The position numbers and the translations under genes were made by a program. Source: Deefgea piscis (GTDB lineage Bacteria; Pseudomonadota; Gammaproteobacteria; Burkholderiales; Chitinibacteraceae). From it: DNA of 64,000 bases. Shown here piece by piece: positions 25,851 through 34,357 of the stretch. Within the stretch, counting starts at the first letter, position 1. The number at the start of each line of letters is the position of its first letter. Below the pieces are notes generated by a model that had not been told where the DNA came from, did not search any database, and was given only the letters and a program-made list of their open reading frames with translations. Where the stretch lies: the NCBI RefSeq assembly GCF_013284055.1, contig NZ_CP054143.1:1674001-1738000 (forward strand). The letters run 5' to 3'.

Positions 25851-26864
25851 TTATTCTGCGTTTTTAATCAGCCCTTGGCTGATTAATTCTTGTTTGACTA
25901 ATTCACTAATTCTTGGCGCGAGGCGGGTTTCTAGTTCTTGGCTGATTTCGCTGGTGAGTTCGCGTAGCGTGTCGCCGTAAAATTGCGCCATGAGTTTAGA
26001 AAAATGCTGTCGAGCGAGTTGTTCAACTTCACTGGCGATGTCGACGGCTAATTGAGCGCCGACGATGGCGGTGAGGTCGGCGATGGCCGCTTCGCTTAGT
26101 GCGTTTGCACTGGGCGACTCGTTTGGCGTGCTGAGTGATTGCGGAGCGCTTTCGACGTCGTCTTCCCAAACTAGCGTGCTGGTGGCAACAAGTCGTGTGG
26201 GCTGGCGGCTGGTGCTGGTCTCAATAGCGGGCGCTGGCTCGGATGTGGCTTGGGCAGGGGGGATGACGAGGTCTGCAGCAGCTGGTTCGGCGTTGACTTG
26301 GTGTTGGGTGTCGATTGGGTTGGAGAAGTCGATGATTAAATCATCGGCCACACATTCAAATGGCGCGGCGACTGGGGCGGCGGCGGGTTTACTGGCCGGG
26401 ATTAACGGAATGTCGTCTTCGATGGCGGCGAGATCTAAGCGCGGCAGATTAAAAAAAATCGGTTCGGCGGGCGCTGGGATTGGTTCGCTGATTGGCGTTT
26501 CGAACTGAATATTGCTTAGCACGGGCGGTGGTGGCGTGAGGTCAAGCTCGCTATCGGGTGAGGACAGCGTCGAGAACATTAAAACTGGAATGCCCTGATT
26601 TTGAATGGGTTCGCGAACCACCGCGGCGGCGGGCTCGTCGCTGAGACTGCGCTCGATATGTTCGATTTTTTGCAGTAGTTCTTCTTGGCTAATGACGTCG
26701 GTGAGCACCGGTATGTCGGCTAATTTAGGCGCGAGATCGGTGAGAACGGGAATTTCAGCCTGAGTTTTTCCCGCAGGGCTACGATGGCGCGCCATCAGCG
26801 CATCCATTTTATTAAATAAAGGGCTTACCGTGTCTTCATTGAGCGGTAGATTCTGTTCGGCCAC
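25851..26864 (-). CDS. Hypothetical protein with two IPVLTD motifs, downstream of holC
   Basis: I do not recognise the function. With GTG 26864 the protein has about 337 residues: an N-terminal part with two copies of IPVLTD (AEIPVLTDLAPKLADIPVLTDV), a long low-complexity middle rich in Pro and Ala, and a C-terminal 80-residue helical region (from ALSEAAIADLTAIV to the end) that may form an amphipathic or coiled structure. GTG 26864 was chosen because AGGAG lies 10 nt upstream and gives a 29-bp overlap with holC; the longest frame starts at 26972 but would overlap holC by 137 bp. No signal peptide or membrane segment is visible. Confidence 0.65.
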   Translation of the reverse strand: MAEQNLPLNEDTVSPLFNKMDALMARHRSPAGKTQAEIPVLTDLAPKLADIPVLTDVISQEELLQKIEHIERSLSDEPAAAVVREPIQNQGIPVLMFSTLSSPDSELDLTPPPPVLSNIQFETPISEPIPAPAEPIFFNLPRLDLAAIEDDIPLIPASKPAAAPVAAPFECVADDLIIDFSNPIDTQHQVNAEPAAADLVIPPAQATSEPAPAIETSTSRQPTRLVATSTLVWEDDVESAPQSLSTPNESPSANALSEAAIADLTAIVGAQLAVDIASEVEQLARQHFSKLMAQFYGDTLRELTSEISQELETRLAPRISELVKQELISQGLIKNAE

Positions 26865-27291
26865 GGTTGAGTAGCTCCTGCATGTCGGTTGCATTGGGGG
26901 TAAAGCCTTGCGTTTTATACGCGGCCCAGCGGCTGCGTGCGGCGGCTTTGAGGGCTTCGTCGCTGTCGACAATTTCGATTAAACGGTCAAATTCGCTAAA
27001 GCGGGGCGCCACGCGCTCAGTCCAGTTAAATAGCACGCTGCGCGGTGTGATTAATTCAACACGGTGATCAATAATAATCGGCGTTTGATCGGCAAACTCG
27101 GCGTCGGCTTGGCAATGCGGTAAAAAGCCGGCCGGTGGGATTTCCCAAAGCAGGCGATCTAGTACGCTGGTTGCTGCTTCTGAGCCGGTTAAGATGAACA
27201 TGCGATGGCCTTGCAGCAGTGCTTTACCAACTAATTGGCAAAGCGCGGATTCTCGGTTATTCACATTAAAATAAAATGAAATTTCGGTCAT
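26836..27291 (-). CDS. holC: DNA polymerase III chi subunit
   Basis: The chi subunit links the clamp loader to single-strand binding protein on the lagging strand. The 151-residue protein shows the family pattern: TEISFYFNV at the N-terminus, a Rossmann-like core (RMFILTGSEAATSVLDRLLW, then FLPH) and a C-terminus with RWAAYKTQGF. ATG 27291 agrees with the family N-terminus but has no ribosome-binding site. An in-frame GTG at 27321 with AAGGAG 9 nt upstream would add ten residues and is a real alternative. A hairpin (27300-27326) covers the region between the two. It follows pepA, as in many proteobacteria. Confidence 0.88.
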   Translation of the reverse strand: MTEISFYFNVNNRESALCQLVGKALLQGHRMFILTGSEAATSVLDRLLWEIPPAGFLPHCQADAEFADQTPIIIDHRVELITPRSVLFNWTERVAPRFSEFDRLIEIVDSDEALKAAARSRWAAYKTQGFTPNATDMQELLNRGRTESTAQ

Positions 27292-27299
27292 GCTGTTTT

Positions 27300-27326
27300 G
27301 CGCCGTGCTGAAAAACAACACGGCGC
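27300..27326 (-). promoter_or_regulatory. Hairpin between pepA and holC, over the alternative holC start
   Basis: GCGCCGTG (27300-27307) and CACGGCGC (27319-27326) form a perfect 8-bp GC-rich stem with an 11-nt loop. It includes the GTG alternative start of holC (27321) and lies 8 nt before ATG 27291. It has no T-run in the minus-strand direction, so a translation effect is more likely than termination. Confidence 0.45.
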
Positions 27327-27336
27327 TACACTCCTT

Positions 27337-28806
27337 TTAGCTTTGTTGCGCGCGTAGATATTCAACTAATAAGGGTACTGGGCGGCCAGTGGCGCCTTTG
27401 GCGGCGCCTGATTTCCACGCGGTGCCGGCAATATCCAGATGCGCCCAATGATATTTTTTGGTAAAGCGCGATAAGAACGCTGCAGCTGTGATCGAGCCGG
27501 CGGGACGGCCACCAATATTGGCCATATCGGCAAAGTTCGATTTCAATTGCTCTTGGTATTCGTCAAACAACGGCATTTGCCAGGCTTTGTCATCCGATTG
27601 GCGTGAGGCGCTGAGTAAATCAGCGGCCAATTGCTCGTTATTGGCATACAGCCCTGTCGTGGTGTGGCCCAGGGCAATAATACAAGCGCCAGTCAGTGTG
27701 GCGATATCAATCACCGCGGCTGGTTCAAAGCGCTCAACATAGGTGAGCGCGTCGCATAAAATCAAACGGCCTTCGGCGTCGGTATTGAGGATTTCAATGG
27801 TTTGTCCGCTCATGCTGGTAACAATATCACCGGGCTTGACGGCGTTGCCATTAGGCATGTTTTCACACGCCGGAATCACGCCCACTAAATTGATTTTGAG
27901 GTCCAGTTCGGCAACGGCACGGAACACGCCGAGCACGGTGGCTGCGCCGCACATATCGTATTTCATTTCGTCCATGCCTTCGCCGGGCTTGAGTGAAATA
28001 CCACCAGAATCAAAAGTAATGCCTTTGCCGACTAACACTGTTGGCGCGATTTTTTTATCGGCATTACGGTATTCCATCACAATAAATTGTGGTGGCACGC
28101 TAGAGCCTTTGGCGACCGAGAGGAAAGAGCCCATTTTGAGCGCTTCGAGTTCGGGTTGCTCTAACACATGGCAAGAGAAATCATAGGTATGCGCTAAATG
28201 TTGTGCGGTGGCGGCCAAGTAGCTCGGCGTGCAAACATTCGGGGGTAAGTTGCCCAAGTCCCGTGTTAGATTCATGCCGTGGCCAATACCTAGGCCATAT
28301 ACTAAACCGGCTTCGATGGGCTCGATGTCGGTTTTTTTCGGTGCGACTAAGCTCACGATTTCGAGTGTGGCCGCTGGTGCTGGCTCAGATTTAAACTGCT
28401 CAAAACGATAGGCTTCCAGCATTAATGCTTGCACTAATTCTTGGGCGAGGATTTCGTTGTCTTGTTTTTTAAACTGCGCTAATGATAGCGCCAAGCAAAC
28501 GGTTTTGTTTTTGCTGGCCAATAAGGCTTTGGCAATCGCGCGGCTGGCGTCACGAATTGCTTTGATGTTGGGTTCTTTACCCAGTTGCACTAATAAAACG
28601 CGCTTATAGCCTAAACTGACTGGCAAACCGAGTGAGACCGTGCTGCCGACTTTGGCGGCTAATTCACCATCTTGGATCGCCGTGGTAAATAGATGGCCGC
28701 AGCTAATATCCAACTCTTTGGCAAAGCTTGGTAATTTTTCGCCTAGAACGGGTAATACGACGCAATCTGCATGCTCGGGGGCGGGGGAAACTATGGTAAA
28801 TTCCAC
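27337..28806 (-). CDS. pepA: Leucyl aminopeptidase (M17)
   Basis: This cytosolic di-metal exopeptidase removes N-terminal residues and in some species also binds DNA (XerCD accessory factor). The 489-residue protein has the M17 catalytic core: GKGITFDSGGISLKP with the metal-binding Lys and Asp, and NTDAEGR at 341-347. GTG 28806 was chosen because AAGGAG lies 6 nt upstream and the protein then begins with VEFTIVS as in relatives; a longer frame from 28842 has no such support. It is followed by holC. It is divergent from lptF, a common order in proteobacteria. Confidence 0.96.
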   Translation of the reverse strand: MEFTIVSPAPEHADCVVLPVLGEKLPSFAKELDISCGHLFTTAIQDGELAAKVGSTVSLGLPVSLGYKRVLLVQLGKEPNIKAIRDASRAIAKALLASKNKTVCLALSLAQFKKQDNEILAQELVQALMLEAYRFEQFKSEPAPAATLEIVSLVAPKKTDIEPIEAGLVYGLGIGHGMNLTRDLGNLPPNVCTPSYLAATAQHLAHTYDFSCHVLEQPELEALKMGSFLSVAKGSSVPPQFIVMEYRNADKKIAPTVLVGKGITFDSGGISLKPGEGMDEMKYDMCGAATVLGVFRAVAELDLKINLVGVIPACENMPNGNAVKPGDIVTSMSGQTIEILNTDAEGRLILCDALTYVERFEPAAVIDIATLTGACIIALGHTTTGLYANNEQLAADLLSASRQSDDKAWQMPLFDEYQEQLKSNFADMANIGGRPAGSITAAAFLSRFTKKYHWAHLDIAGTAWKSGAAKGATGRPVPLLVEYLRAQQS

Positions 28807-28917
28807 GGGGGACTCCTTATTGGGTCTTGCGCTAATAGACATTGAGCAAACCTTGCTCTAGTTCACTGATTATTCACTGACCCTCGGGCCAAGTCAAAAG
28901 ACAGATTAAAATACGCC

Positions 28918-29979
28918 ATGCTGTTTCGAAAAACACTTATTCATGAAATGACCTGGGTGGCTTTTGGGCTATTCGTGGTTCTACTGGTCATTGTCATGAC
29001 CTCGCAAGTCGTTCGTTTGCTCGGAGAAGCCGCGGTGGGCGCATTAGCCTCTTCGGCCGTGTGGGCGGTGATGGGCTTTGCGGCGATTCGTTATTTCCCG
29101 ATTTTATTTTCTTTAATGCTGTTTATCGCCATTTTGACGGTGCTCACCCGACTGTGGAAAGACCACGAAATGGTGGTGTGGTTCGCGGCGGGACGCTCGA
29201 TTCGCAGCTTTATTTTACCGGTAATGCAAATGGGCGTGCCGGTGGTGATATTAATCGCCTTGCTGGCCTTGTATGTATCGCCGTGGGCGCAGCTCAAAGG
29301 GCGAGAATATCGCGATGCCAGTTTAAAAAACGAAGAAGTCTCGCAAGTGTCGCCCGGGGTTTTTCGTGAGTCGCGCGGCGCGGATCGGGTGTATTTTATT
29401 GAAAATTTCTCCGGTGATCGCGGTGAGGGTGAAAACGTCTTTGTGCAAATTCGCCAAGACGGCAAAATCTCCACCGTGCTGGCCGAGCAAGGCGGCATGT
29501 TTGTTGATGAAATGGGCGATCGTTGGATGTGGCTTAAAGACGCTACTGCCTATAAAGCCCCTAGCGGCTCGCCACAATACGATATTTTAACGTTTAAAGA
29601 AGGCCGCGTTCGCGTTGAAGACCCGTCGCCAGTGGTGGTGAATCCTGCAACCTCGGCGATGAGTACCGCCAAATTATGGGGCAGTGATTCGCGGGAATAT
29701 CAAGCCGAGTTAGCTTGGCGAATGGCGTTGCCGATTCAGGCCTTTTTATTGATGTTGGCCGCAATTCCGTTGGCCTTTTCCAATCCTCGTGGCGGCCGTG
29801 GCTTTCATTTGGTGATTGCCGCTTTATTGGCATTTGGTTATTACAACGGTATCAATGTGATGCAAGCTTGGATTGCCGTCGGCAAAATTTCACCGCAAAT
29901 AGGGATGTGGCCTTTGCATGGTTTGGTGGCCTTACTGACCATCGGTTTGTTCTGGTGGCGCAGCCGCGTACGAGGTTAA
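28918..29979 (+). CDS. lptF: LPS export ABC transporter permease LptF
   Basis: This 353-residue inner-membrane protein has about six membrane helices: three near the N-terminus, a periplasmic beta-jellyroll domain (about 130-260) and three at the C-terminus. LptF with LptG and the ATPase LptB extracts lipopolysaccharide from the inner membrane. It contains the usual N-terminal pattern with a charged residue in TM1 and the TRLWKDHEMVVW coupling helix. Its start has no clear ribosome-binding site. The stop is 4 bp before the lptG ATG. Confidence 0.95.
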   Translation: MLFRKTLIHEMTWVAFGLFVVLLVIVMTSQVVRLLGEAAVGALASSAVWAVMGFAAIRYFPILFSLMLFIAILTVLTRLWKDHEMVVWFAAGRSIRSFILPVMQMGVPVVILIALLALYVSPWAQLKGREYRDASLKNEEVSQVSPGVFRESRGADRVYFIENFSGDRGEGENVFVQIRQDGKISTVLAEQGGMFVDEMGDRWMWLKDATAYKAPSGSPQYDILTFKEGRVRVEDPSPVVVNPATSAMSTAKLWGSDSREYQAELAWRMALPIQAFLLMLAAIPLAFSNPRGGRGFHLVIAALLAFGYYNGINVMQAWIAVGKISPQIGMWPLHGLVALLTIGLFWWRSRVRG

Positions 29980-29983
29980 GGTC

Positions 29984-31057
29984 ATGAGTCGATTGGGTCG
30001 TTATATATTTAGTGCCGTATTTGGCTATGTGCTGATTACGTTGGTGGTTTTGACCGGTATTTTTATCTTTTTTGACATGATTGGCGAGCTGCGCGACGTG
30101 GGCAAAGATGGCTACATGCTCAAAGATGCCTTAGTGTATGTGCTGCTGACTTTGCCAAGTCGGTTGTATCAATTGCTGCCAGTTGCCGTATTAATTGGCA
30201 GTATTTTTGCTTTGTCTGGCATGGCCGATACCTCGCAAATTACCGTCATGCGAACCGCTGGGGTGTCTATTCTGCGGCTTTGTGCTTGGTTGATTGTGTG
30301 TGGTGCCAGCTATGCGGTACTGACTTATCTATTGGGCGAATATCTGGCGCCGATGAGTTCTGAGGCGGCCAAGCGCTATCAAATTGAGGCCAAGCAATCG
30401 GTCTTGCTGGGCAAATTTCAGTCGGGCGTTTGGGTTAAAGATGAAAAGCAAATCATCAATGTTTCGGTGATGAATCCAGATATGACGCTGGAGAAAGTGC
30501 GGATTTATCAGCTGGGCGACGGTGCAAAGCTCGCTTATATACTGGACGCCAATAAAGCCAAATATCAAAAAAATGGCAGCTGGCAACTCACCGATGTGCA
30601 GCGTACTGATTTCTCTGAAGCCAAAGTGCAAGTAACGCCCGTTAAAGAGCAAGTTTGGCAAAGCTCGGTTAATCCCGATATGTTGGCGGTGTTAATGGTG
30701 AAACCGCAAGAAATGTCAGTCGACGCGCTCAATACCTATATTCGCCATTTAGAAAACAATAAACAAAGTACCCAGCGCTATAAATTAGCCTTTTGGGGCA
30801 AATTGTTTTACCCCTTAGCCTGCTTATCGATGATGTTGATTGCACTGCCGTTTGCGTTGGCACAACGTCGGGCGGGGAATGTCGGGGTTAAAATTTTCCT
30901 CGGGATTTTATTGGGAGTGAGCTTTAACTTTGGTAGCCAATTGGTGACCTATGTGGGCGAGCTCTATAACTTGCCGGCGATGTTGGCGGCTGGATTTCCA
31001 ACGATGGTGTTATTGAGCATGGCCTTGTTTTTCTTGTGGCGGCAAGAGCGTAGCTAA
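29984..31057 (+). CDS. lptG: LPS export ABC transporter permease LptG
   Basis: This 357-residue partner of LptF has the same layout of three helices, periplasmic domain (about 130-265) and three helices. The N-terminus RYIFSAVFGYVLITLVVLTG and the coupling helix sequence SQITVMRTAGVS are typical. AAGG lies just upstream of the ATG. It is the second gene of an lptFG operon. Confidence 0.95.
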   Translation: MSRLGRYIFSAVFGYVLITLVVLTGIFIFFDMIGELRDVGKDGYMLKDALVYVLLTLPSRLYQLLPVAVLIGSIFALSGMADTSQITVMRTAGVSILRLCAWLIVCGASYAVLTYLLGEYLAPMSSEAAKRYQIEAKQSVLLGKFQSGVWVKDEKQIINVSVMNPDMTLEKVRIYQLGDGAKLAYILDANKAKYQKNGSWQLTDVQRTDFSEAKVQVTPVKEQVWQSSVNPDMLAVLMVKPQEMSVDALNTYIRHLENNKQSTQRYKLAFWGKLFYPLACLSMMLIALPFALAQRRAGNVGVKIFLGILLGVSFNFGSQLVTYVGELYNLPAMLAAGFPTMVLLSMALFFLWRQERS

Positions 31058-31119
31058 TTGCTGGCGCAGCCTGTGTTCTTTTACTGATCAAATTGAGTTT
31101 AAATATTTAGGAAATATCG

Positions 31120-32133
31120 ATGTATATCTTGCTAACCGGTGGTGCGGGCTATATCGGCTCACATACCTATATTGAATTGGTCAAAGCAGGTTTTAAACCG
31201 GTCATTTTAGACAACTTTAATAATGCCAAACCTGAAGTGCTTGAGCGCTTGAAAACCATTACTGGCCAAGCCATTGAATGGGTTAAAGCCGATGTGCGTG
31301 ATCGCGCAGCCCTCGATGCCGTTTTTGCGCGCTGGTCTTTTAGCGCGGTGGTGCATTTTGCCGGTTGGAAAGCCGTGGGTGAGTCGGTCGCCAAGCCGCT
31401 GGAATATTACGACAATAATGTCGTTGGCACTTTGCGTTTACTCGATGCGATGAAAGCCGCGAATGTTAAAAACCTGGTGTTTTCATCCAGTGCCACAGTG
31501 TATGGGGACCCTCATGCAGTGCCTATTTTAGAAGATTTCCCGCTGTCGGCGACCAATCCGTATGGGCGCAGCAAATTGATGGTGGAAGACATTTTGCGCG
31601 ATTTACGCGTTGCCGAGCCAGAATGGAATATCGCTTTGCTGCGTTATTTTAATCCGGTTGGCGCGCATGAATCGGGCTTGATTGGTGAAGATCCACAAGG
31701 GATTCCAAATAATCTGATGCCGTTTGTGGCCCAAGTTGCAGTGGGAAAACGCGCGCAATTGTCGGTCTTCGGTGGCGACTATGCCACGCCCGATGGCACC
31801 GGCGTGCGAGATTATATTCACGTGGTGGATCTAGCGATTGGCCATGTGAAAGCGCTACAAAAACTTGAAACCCAACCGGGCAATATCACGGTGAGTTTAG
31901 GCACTGGCGTTGGTTATTCGGTGCTGGATATGGTGAAAGCGTTTGAGCAGGCCAGTGGTAATCCAGTGCCGTATGCCATTGTTGAGCGCCGCGCGGGTGA
32001 TATTGCTACGTGTTATGCCGATCCGAGTAAAGCATTGGCTGAACTGGGCTGGCGCGCAGAAAAAACCTTGCAAGACATGTGTAATGATAGCTGGCGCTGG
32101 CAAAGCCAAAATCCAAATGGCTTTCCCGATTAA
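31120..32133 (+). CDS. galE: UDP-glucose 4-epimerase
   Basis: GalE interconverts UDP-glucose and UDP-galactose (often also the N-acetyl forms) for cell-surface glycans. The protein has 337 residues. The NAD-binding motif GGAGYIG is at 7-13, the catalytic SSSAT region at 122-126, and the YxxxK pair is Tyr148 and Lys152 (NPYGRSK). TAGGAA lies before the ATG. It is 62 bp after lptG, so it may be transcribed with lptFG and the products all concern LPS. A strong terminator follows. Confidence 0.96.
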   Translation: MYILLTGGAGYIGSHTYIELVKAGFKPVILDNFNNAKPEVLERLKTITGQAIEWVKADVRDRAALDAVFARWSFSAVVHFAGWKAVGESVAKPLEYYDNNVVGTLRLLDAMKAANVKNLVFSSSATVYGDPHAVPILEDFPLSATNPYGRSKLMVEDILRDLRVAEPEWNIALLRYFNPVGAHESGLIGEDPQGIPNNLMPFVAQVAVGKRAQLSVFGGDYATPDGTGVRDYIHVVDLAIGHVKALQKLETQPGNITVSLGTGVGYSVLDMVKAFEQASGNPVPYAIVERRAGDIATCYADPSKALAELGWRAEKTLQDMCNDSWRWQSQNPNGFPD

Positions 32134-32176
32134 GTTTTAGAGGGTATAGCCCGCTAGGCAGCATATACAAAAAGCA

Positions 32177-32206
32177 ACACCCCAATACCCATTGGGGTGT
32201 TTTTTT
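32177..32206 (+). terminator. Intrinsic terminator after galE
   Basis: ACACCCCAAT (32177-32186) pairs with ATTGGGGTGT (32191-32200) around ACCC, followed by seven T. A weaker inverted repeat (GTATA with TATAC, inner GCC with GGC) lies just before it at about 32144-32168. Confidence 0.93.
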
Positions 32207-32258
32207 ATGCCGCGTATTCTATGGTTTAAGCTTGCTAAAATAAACAGGCTAGCCGCCC

Positions 32259-33599
32259 ATGTATTGTCAGAAAAAAAACCATAAGCAAGCTGGCGCCACG
32301 TTGCTGCTGCTGATGCTGCTTATGGTTTTGGTGCTGGCTTCAACCCTTGTGGCGCAAGTGCGTTATCAGCCCGATGAGCGCCGTGACAACAGTCGTTTCG
32401 CCATCGCCACCGCCCGACAGGCGCTGCTGGCGTGGTCTTTGAGCCGCGAGGGTACATCGGGCGGGCGCGCTTTGAGCCCAGCAGAATTACCTTGTCCGGC
32501 CACCCTTGGCGCCAGTGGCGCGCTAGAGGGCGTGTCGATTGCCAATTGTGATGGCAGCAATGCCGCCAACCGCATTGGCTTATTGCCGTGGAAAACACTG
32601 GGCATCCCTAAGCTGCTGGATGGCGATGGCCAGCCATTATGGTATGTCGTTGATTTGGCTTTTGCCGTGCGCTCCAGCGCTACCCAAGCTCGGCGCGTGA
32701 ATGGCGATAGTTTTGCCAATTTGTCGCTCTATGCTGCCGATGGCGTCACGCGGCACAGTGACCATGGCCAAGCGCCAGCGGCGCTGATTTTTGCTGCGGG
32801 CCCAGCGCTCAGTCATCAACTGCGCGCCGCGCCGTGGGCGATGAATCAATATTTGGAAGGCAGTCAGGGACAAAATAACGCGACCTTGGGCGGGTCTTAT
32901 ATTGCTGCGGCGATGAGCGAGACATTTAATGATCAAGTTGGCTCAATTACTGGACGAGAGTTAATTGATCGCACCACGCATCGATTGGCGCTCGAGGTGG
33001 CGGCCCAATTAAAGCGCTATTGGCAGGCGTATCAAATTGCTGTGCCGAGTTTACCCATCACCACGCCGGCGCCTTATCCTTATCCTGCCAATCTGGTGGC
33101 CGATGCCAGTTGCCGCAGCAATAAACCCGATACCACGTCTTTATCTTGCGCTAGCCAAGCGAATTTATGCGCCGGTATTTTGCCCCGCGCCAGCGATAGT
33201 TGGACTGGGCAAGGGGTGTTCCCGCTAGCCGCAAGCAATGGTTTGGCGCAGTGGTTTTTACAAAATATTTGGCATCGGGCAGTATTTTATGCGGTCAAGC
33301 AAGGTGATAGTTGCGCGGCGCCTTTTGTGCTCGATGGTGTGGTGGATGCCAGCATCGAGGCGATTTTGATTGTTCCGGGCGCGAGCCGAGTGCCTCGCGC
33401 GAATAATTTAGCGCCTAGCCCGAATTTGGCCGCTAATGCCAGCTCTGATTTAGCGCTGTATTTAGACGATGGCCAAAATCAAACGCATTGGCTCAACCCG
33501 CTAGACAGGCAGTACGTCAGCCCGTCATGCAGTAGTAATGATGTGCTGTATCTCTGCCGCTTAGGCGTCTGTAGCGCAAGGAAAAAATCATGCTCATGA
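32259..33599 (+). CDS. PilX/GspK-like pseudopilin-family hypothetical protein
   Basis: I cannot name the gene. The 446-residue protein has a short basic leader (KKNHKQAG) followed by one hydrophobic helix (ATLLLLMLLMVLVLASTLVA), which resembles a prepilin N-terminus of the PilX/GspK type; the usual Glu5 is not present. The rest looks like an extracellular domain with six or more Cys residues. The phrase LPCPATLGASG, with a Cys in a Pro context, has a counterpart in the next gene (RLPCPADPS). It overlaps the next gene by 10 bp, so both are probably made together. No secretion ATPase or prepilin peptidase is near. Confidence 0.6.
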   Translation: MYCQKKNHKQAGATLLLLMLLMVLVLASTLVAQVRYQPDERRDNSRFAIATARQALLAWSLSREGTSGGRALSPAELPCPATLGASGALEGVSIANCDGSNAANRIGLLPWKTLGIPKLLDGDGQPLWYVVDLAFAVRSSATQARRVNGDSFANLSLYAADGVTRHSDHGQAPAALIFAAGPALSHQLRAAPWAMNQYLEGSQGQNNATLGGSYIAAAMSETFNDQVGSITGRELIDRTTHRLALEVAAQLKRYWQAYQIAVPSLPITTPAPYPYPANLVADASCRSNKPDTTSLSCASQANLCAGILPRASDSWTGQGVFPLAASNGLAQWFLQNIWHRAVFYAVKQGDSCAAPFVLDGVVDASIEAILIVPGASRVPRANNLAPSPNLAANASSDLALYLDDGQNQTHWLNPLDRQYVSPSCSSNDVLYLCRLGVCSARKKSCS

Positions 33600-34357
33600 T
33601 GCATAACAAGGTGGGGTTTTCGCTGCTGGAGATGGCGATCGTTTTGCTGGTGGTCGGTATTTTGATGGCTGCTGGTTTGGGAGCGCTCAATGTACAAATC
33701 AGCCAACGCCGTTGGAATGAAACACAGCAGATGTTGCGCGCCGCCAATGAGGCGCTGATTGGTTTTGCGTTGAGCAATAATCGTTTGCCCTGCCCAGCGG
33801 ATCCTAGCTTGGCCAATACCGCGGCCAATGCTGGCAAAGAAGCGCGTAATGGCGCAGGGGCCAATGCCTATCGCTGCAGCTTGGTGTTTGGTGATTTGCC
33901 ATGGCAAGACTTGGGTTTGCCTGAATTGGATGCGTGGGGTGGCCGTTTGCAATATCAGGTGACAACGTCGACCACGGGCGGAGCTGGCAGTAGTTATGCC
34001 AATGATTTGGCCGGCCGAGACGATGCCGGTACGCCCAATTGTGGCAGCTCGGCGATGAAACCGTGCTTTACTTTGGCAACACTGGGGAAGATCGCCGTGT
34101 ATTCCGCCAGTCGCCGAGATGGGCAGGCGGTGAGCGCGATTAAACGCATTGACGATGCGGCCGCGGTGGTTTTTTCCGGCGGCCCCAATGGGGTAGGGAG
34201 CAGCGCCGACGAGCTAGAAAACCGCGATGCCATCGCCGATGGATCGACGCCGCGCTTTGTACAAGATGCGCCTGACGCTGAATTTGATGATTTACTCACG
34301 TGGTTACCCACGACAATTTTGTATTACCGCTTAGTCAGTGCCGAGCGTTTACCTTAG
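33590..34357 (+). CDS. Prepilin-type N-terminal cleavage/methylation domain protein
   Basis: This 255-residue protein has a clear prepilin signal: short basic leader, then GFSLLEMAIVLLVVGILMAA with Glu5 after the cleaved Gly. The remainder has Cys pairs (RLPCPAD, YRCSL, NCGSS, KPCFT) and no known domain. It should be processed by a prepilin peptidase (PilD) and assemble as a minor pilin or pseudopilin. AAGGA lies 7 nt before ATG 33590. It overlaps the preceding pseudopilin-like gene by 10 bp, and its stop codon overlaps the modC stop on the other strand by 3-4 bp. Confidence 0.8.
   Translation: MLMMHNKVGFSLLEMAIVLLVVGILMAAGLGALNVQISQRRWNETQQMLRAANEALIGFALSNNRLPCPADPSLANTAANAGKEARNGAGANAYRCSLVFGDLPWQDLGLPELDAWGGRLQYQVTTSTTGGAGSSYANDLAGRDDAGTPNCGSSAMKPCFTLATLGKIAVYSASRRDGQAVSAIKRIDDAAAVVFSGGPNGVGSSADELENRDAIADGSTPRFVQDAPDAEFDDLLTWLPTTILYYRLVSAERLP

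Noticed and set aside
25711-25980. Plus-strand open frame of 89 codons after the TetR gene.
   Set aside because: It begins inside the terminator hairpin and overlaps the 3' end of the minus-strand gene at 25851; no start signal.
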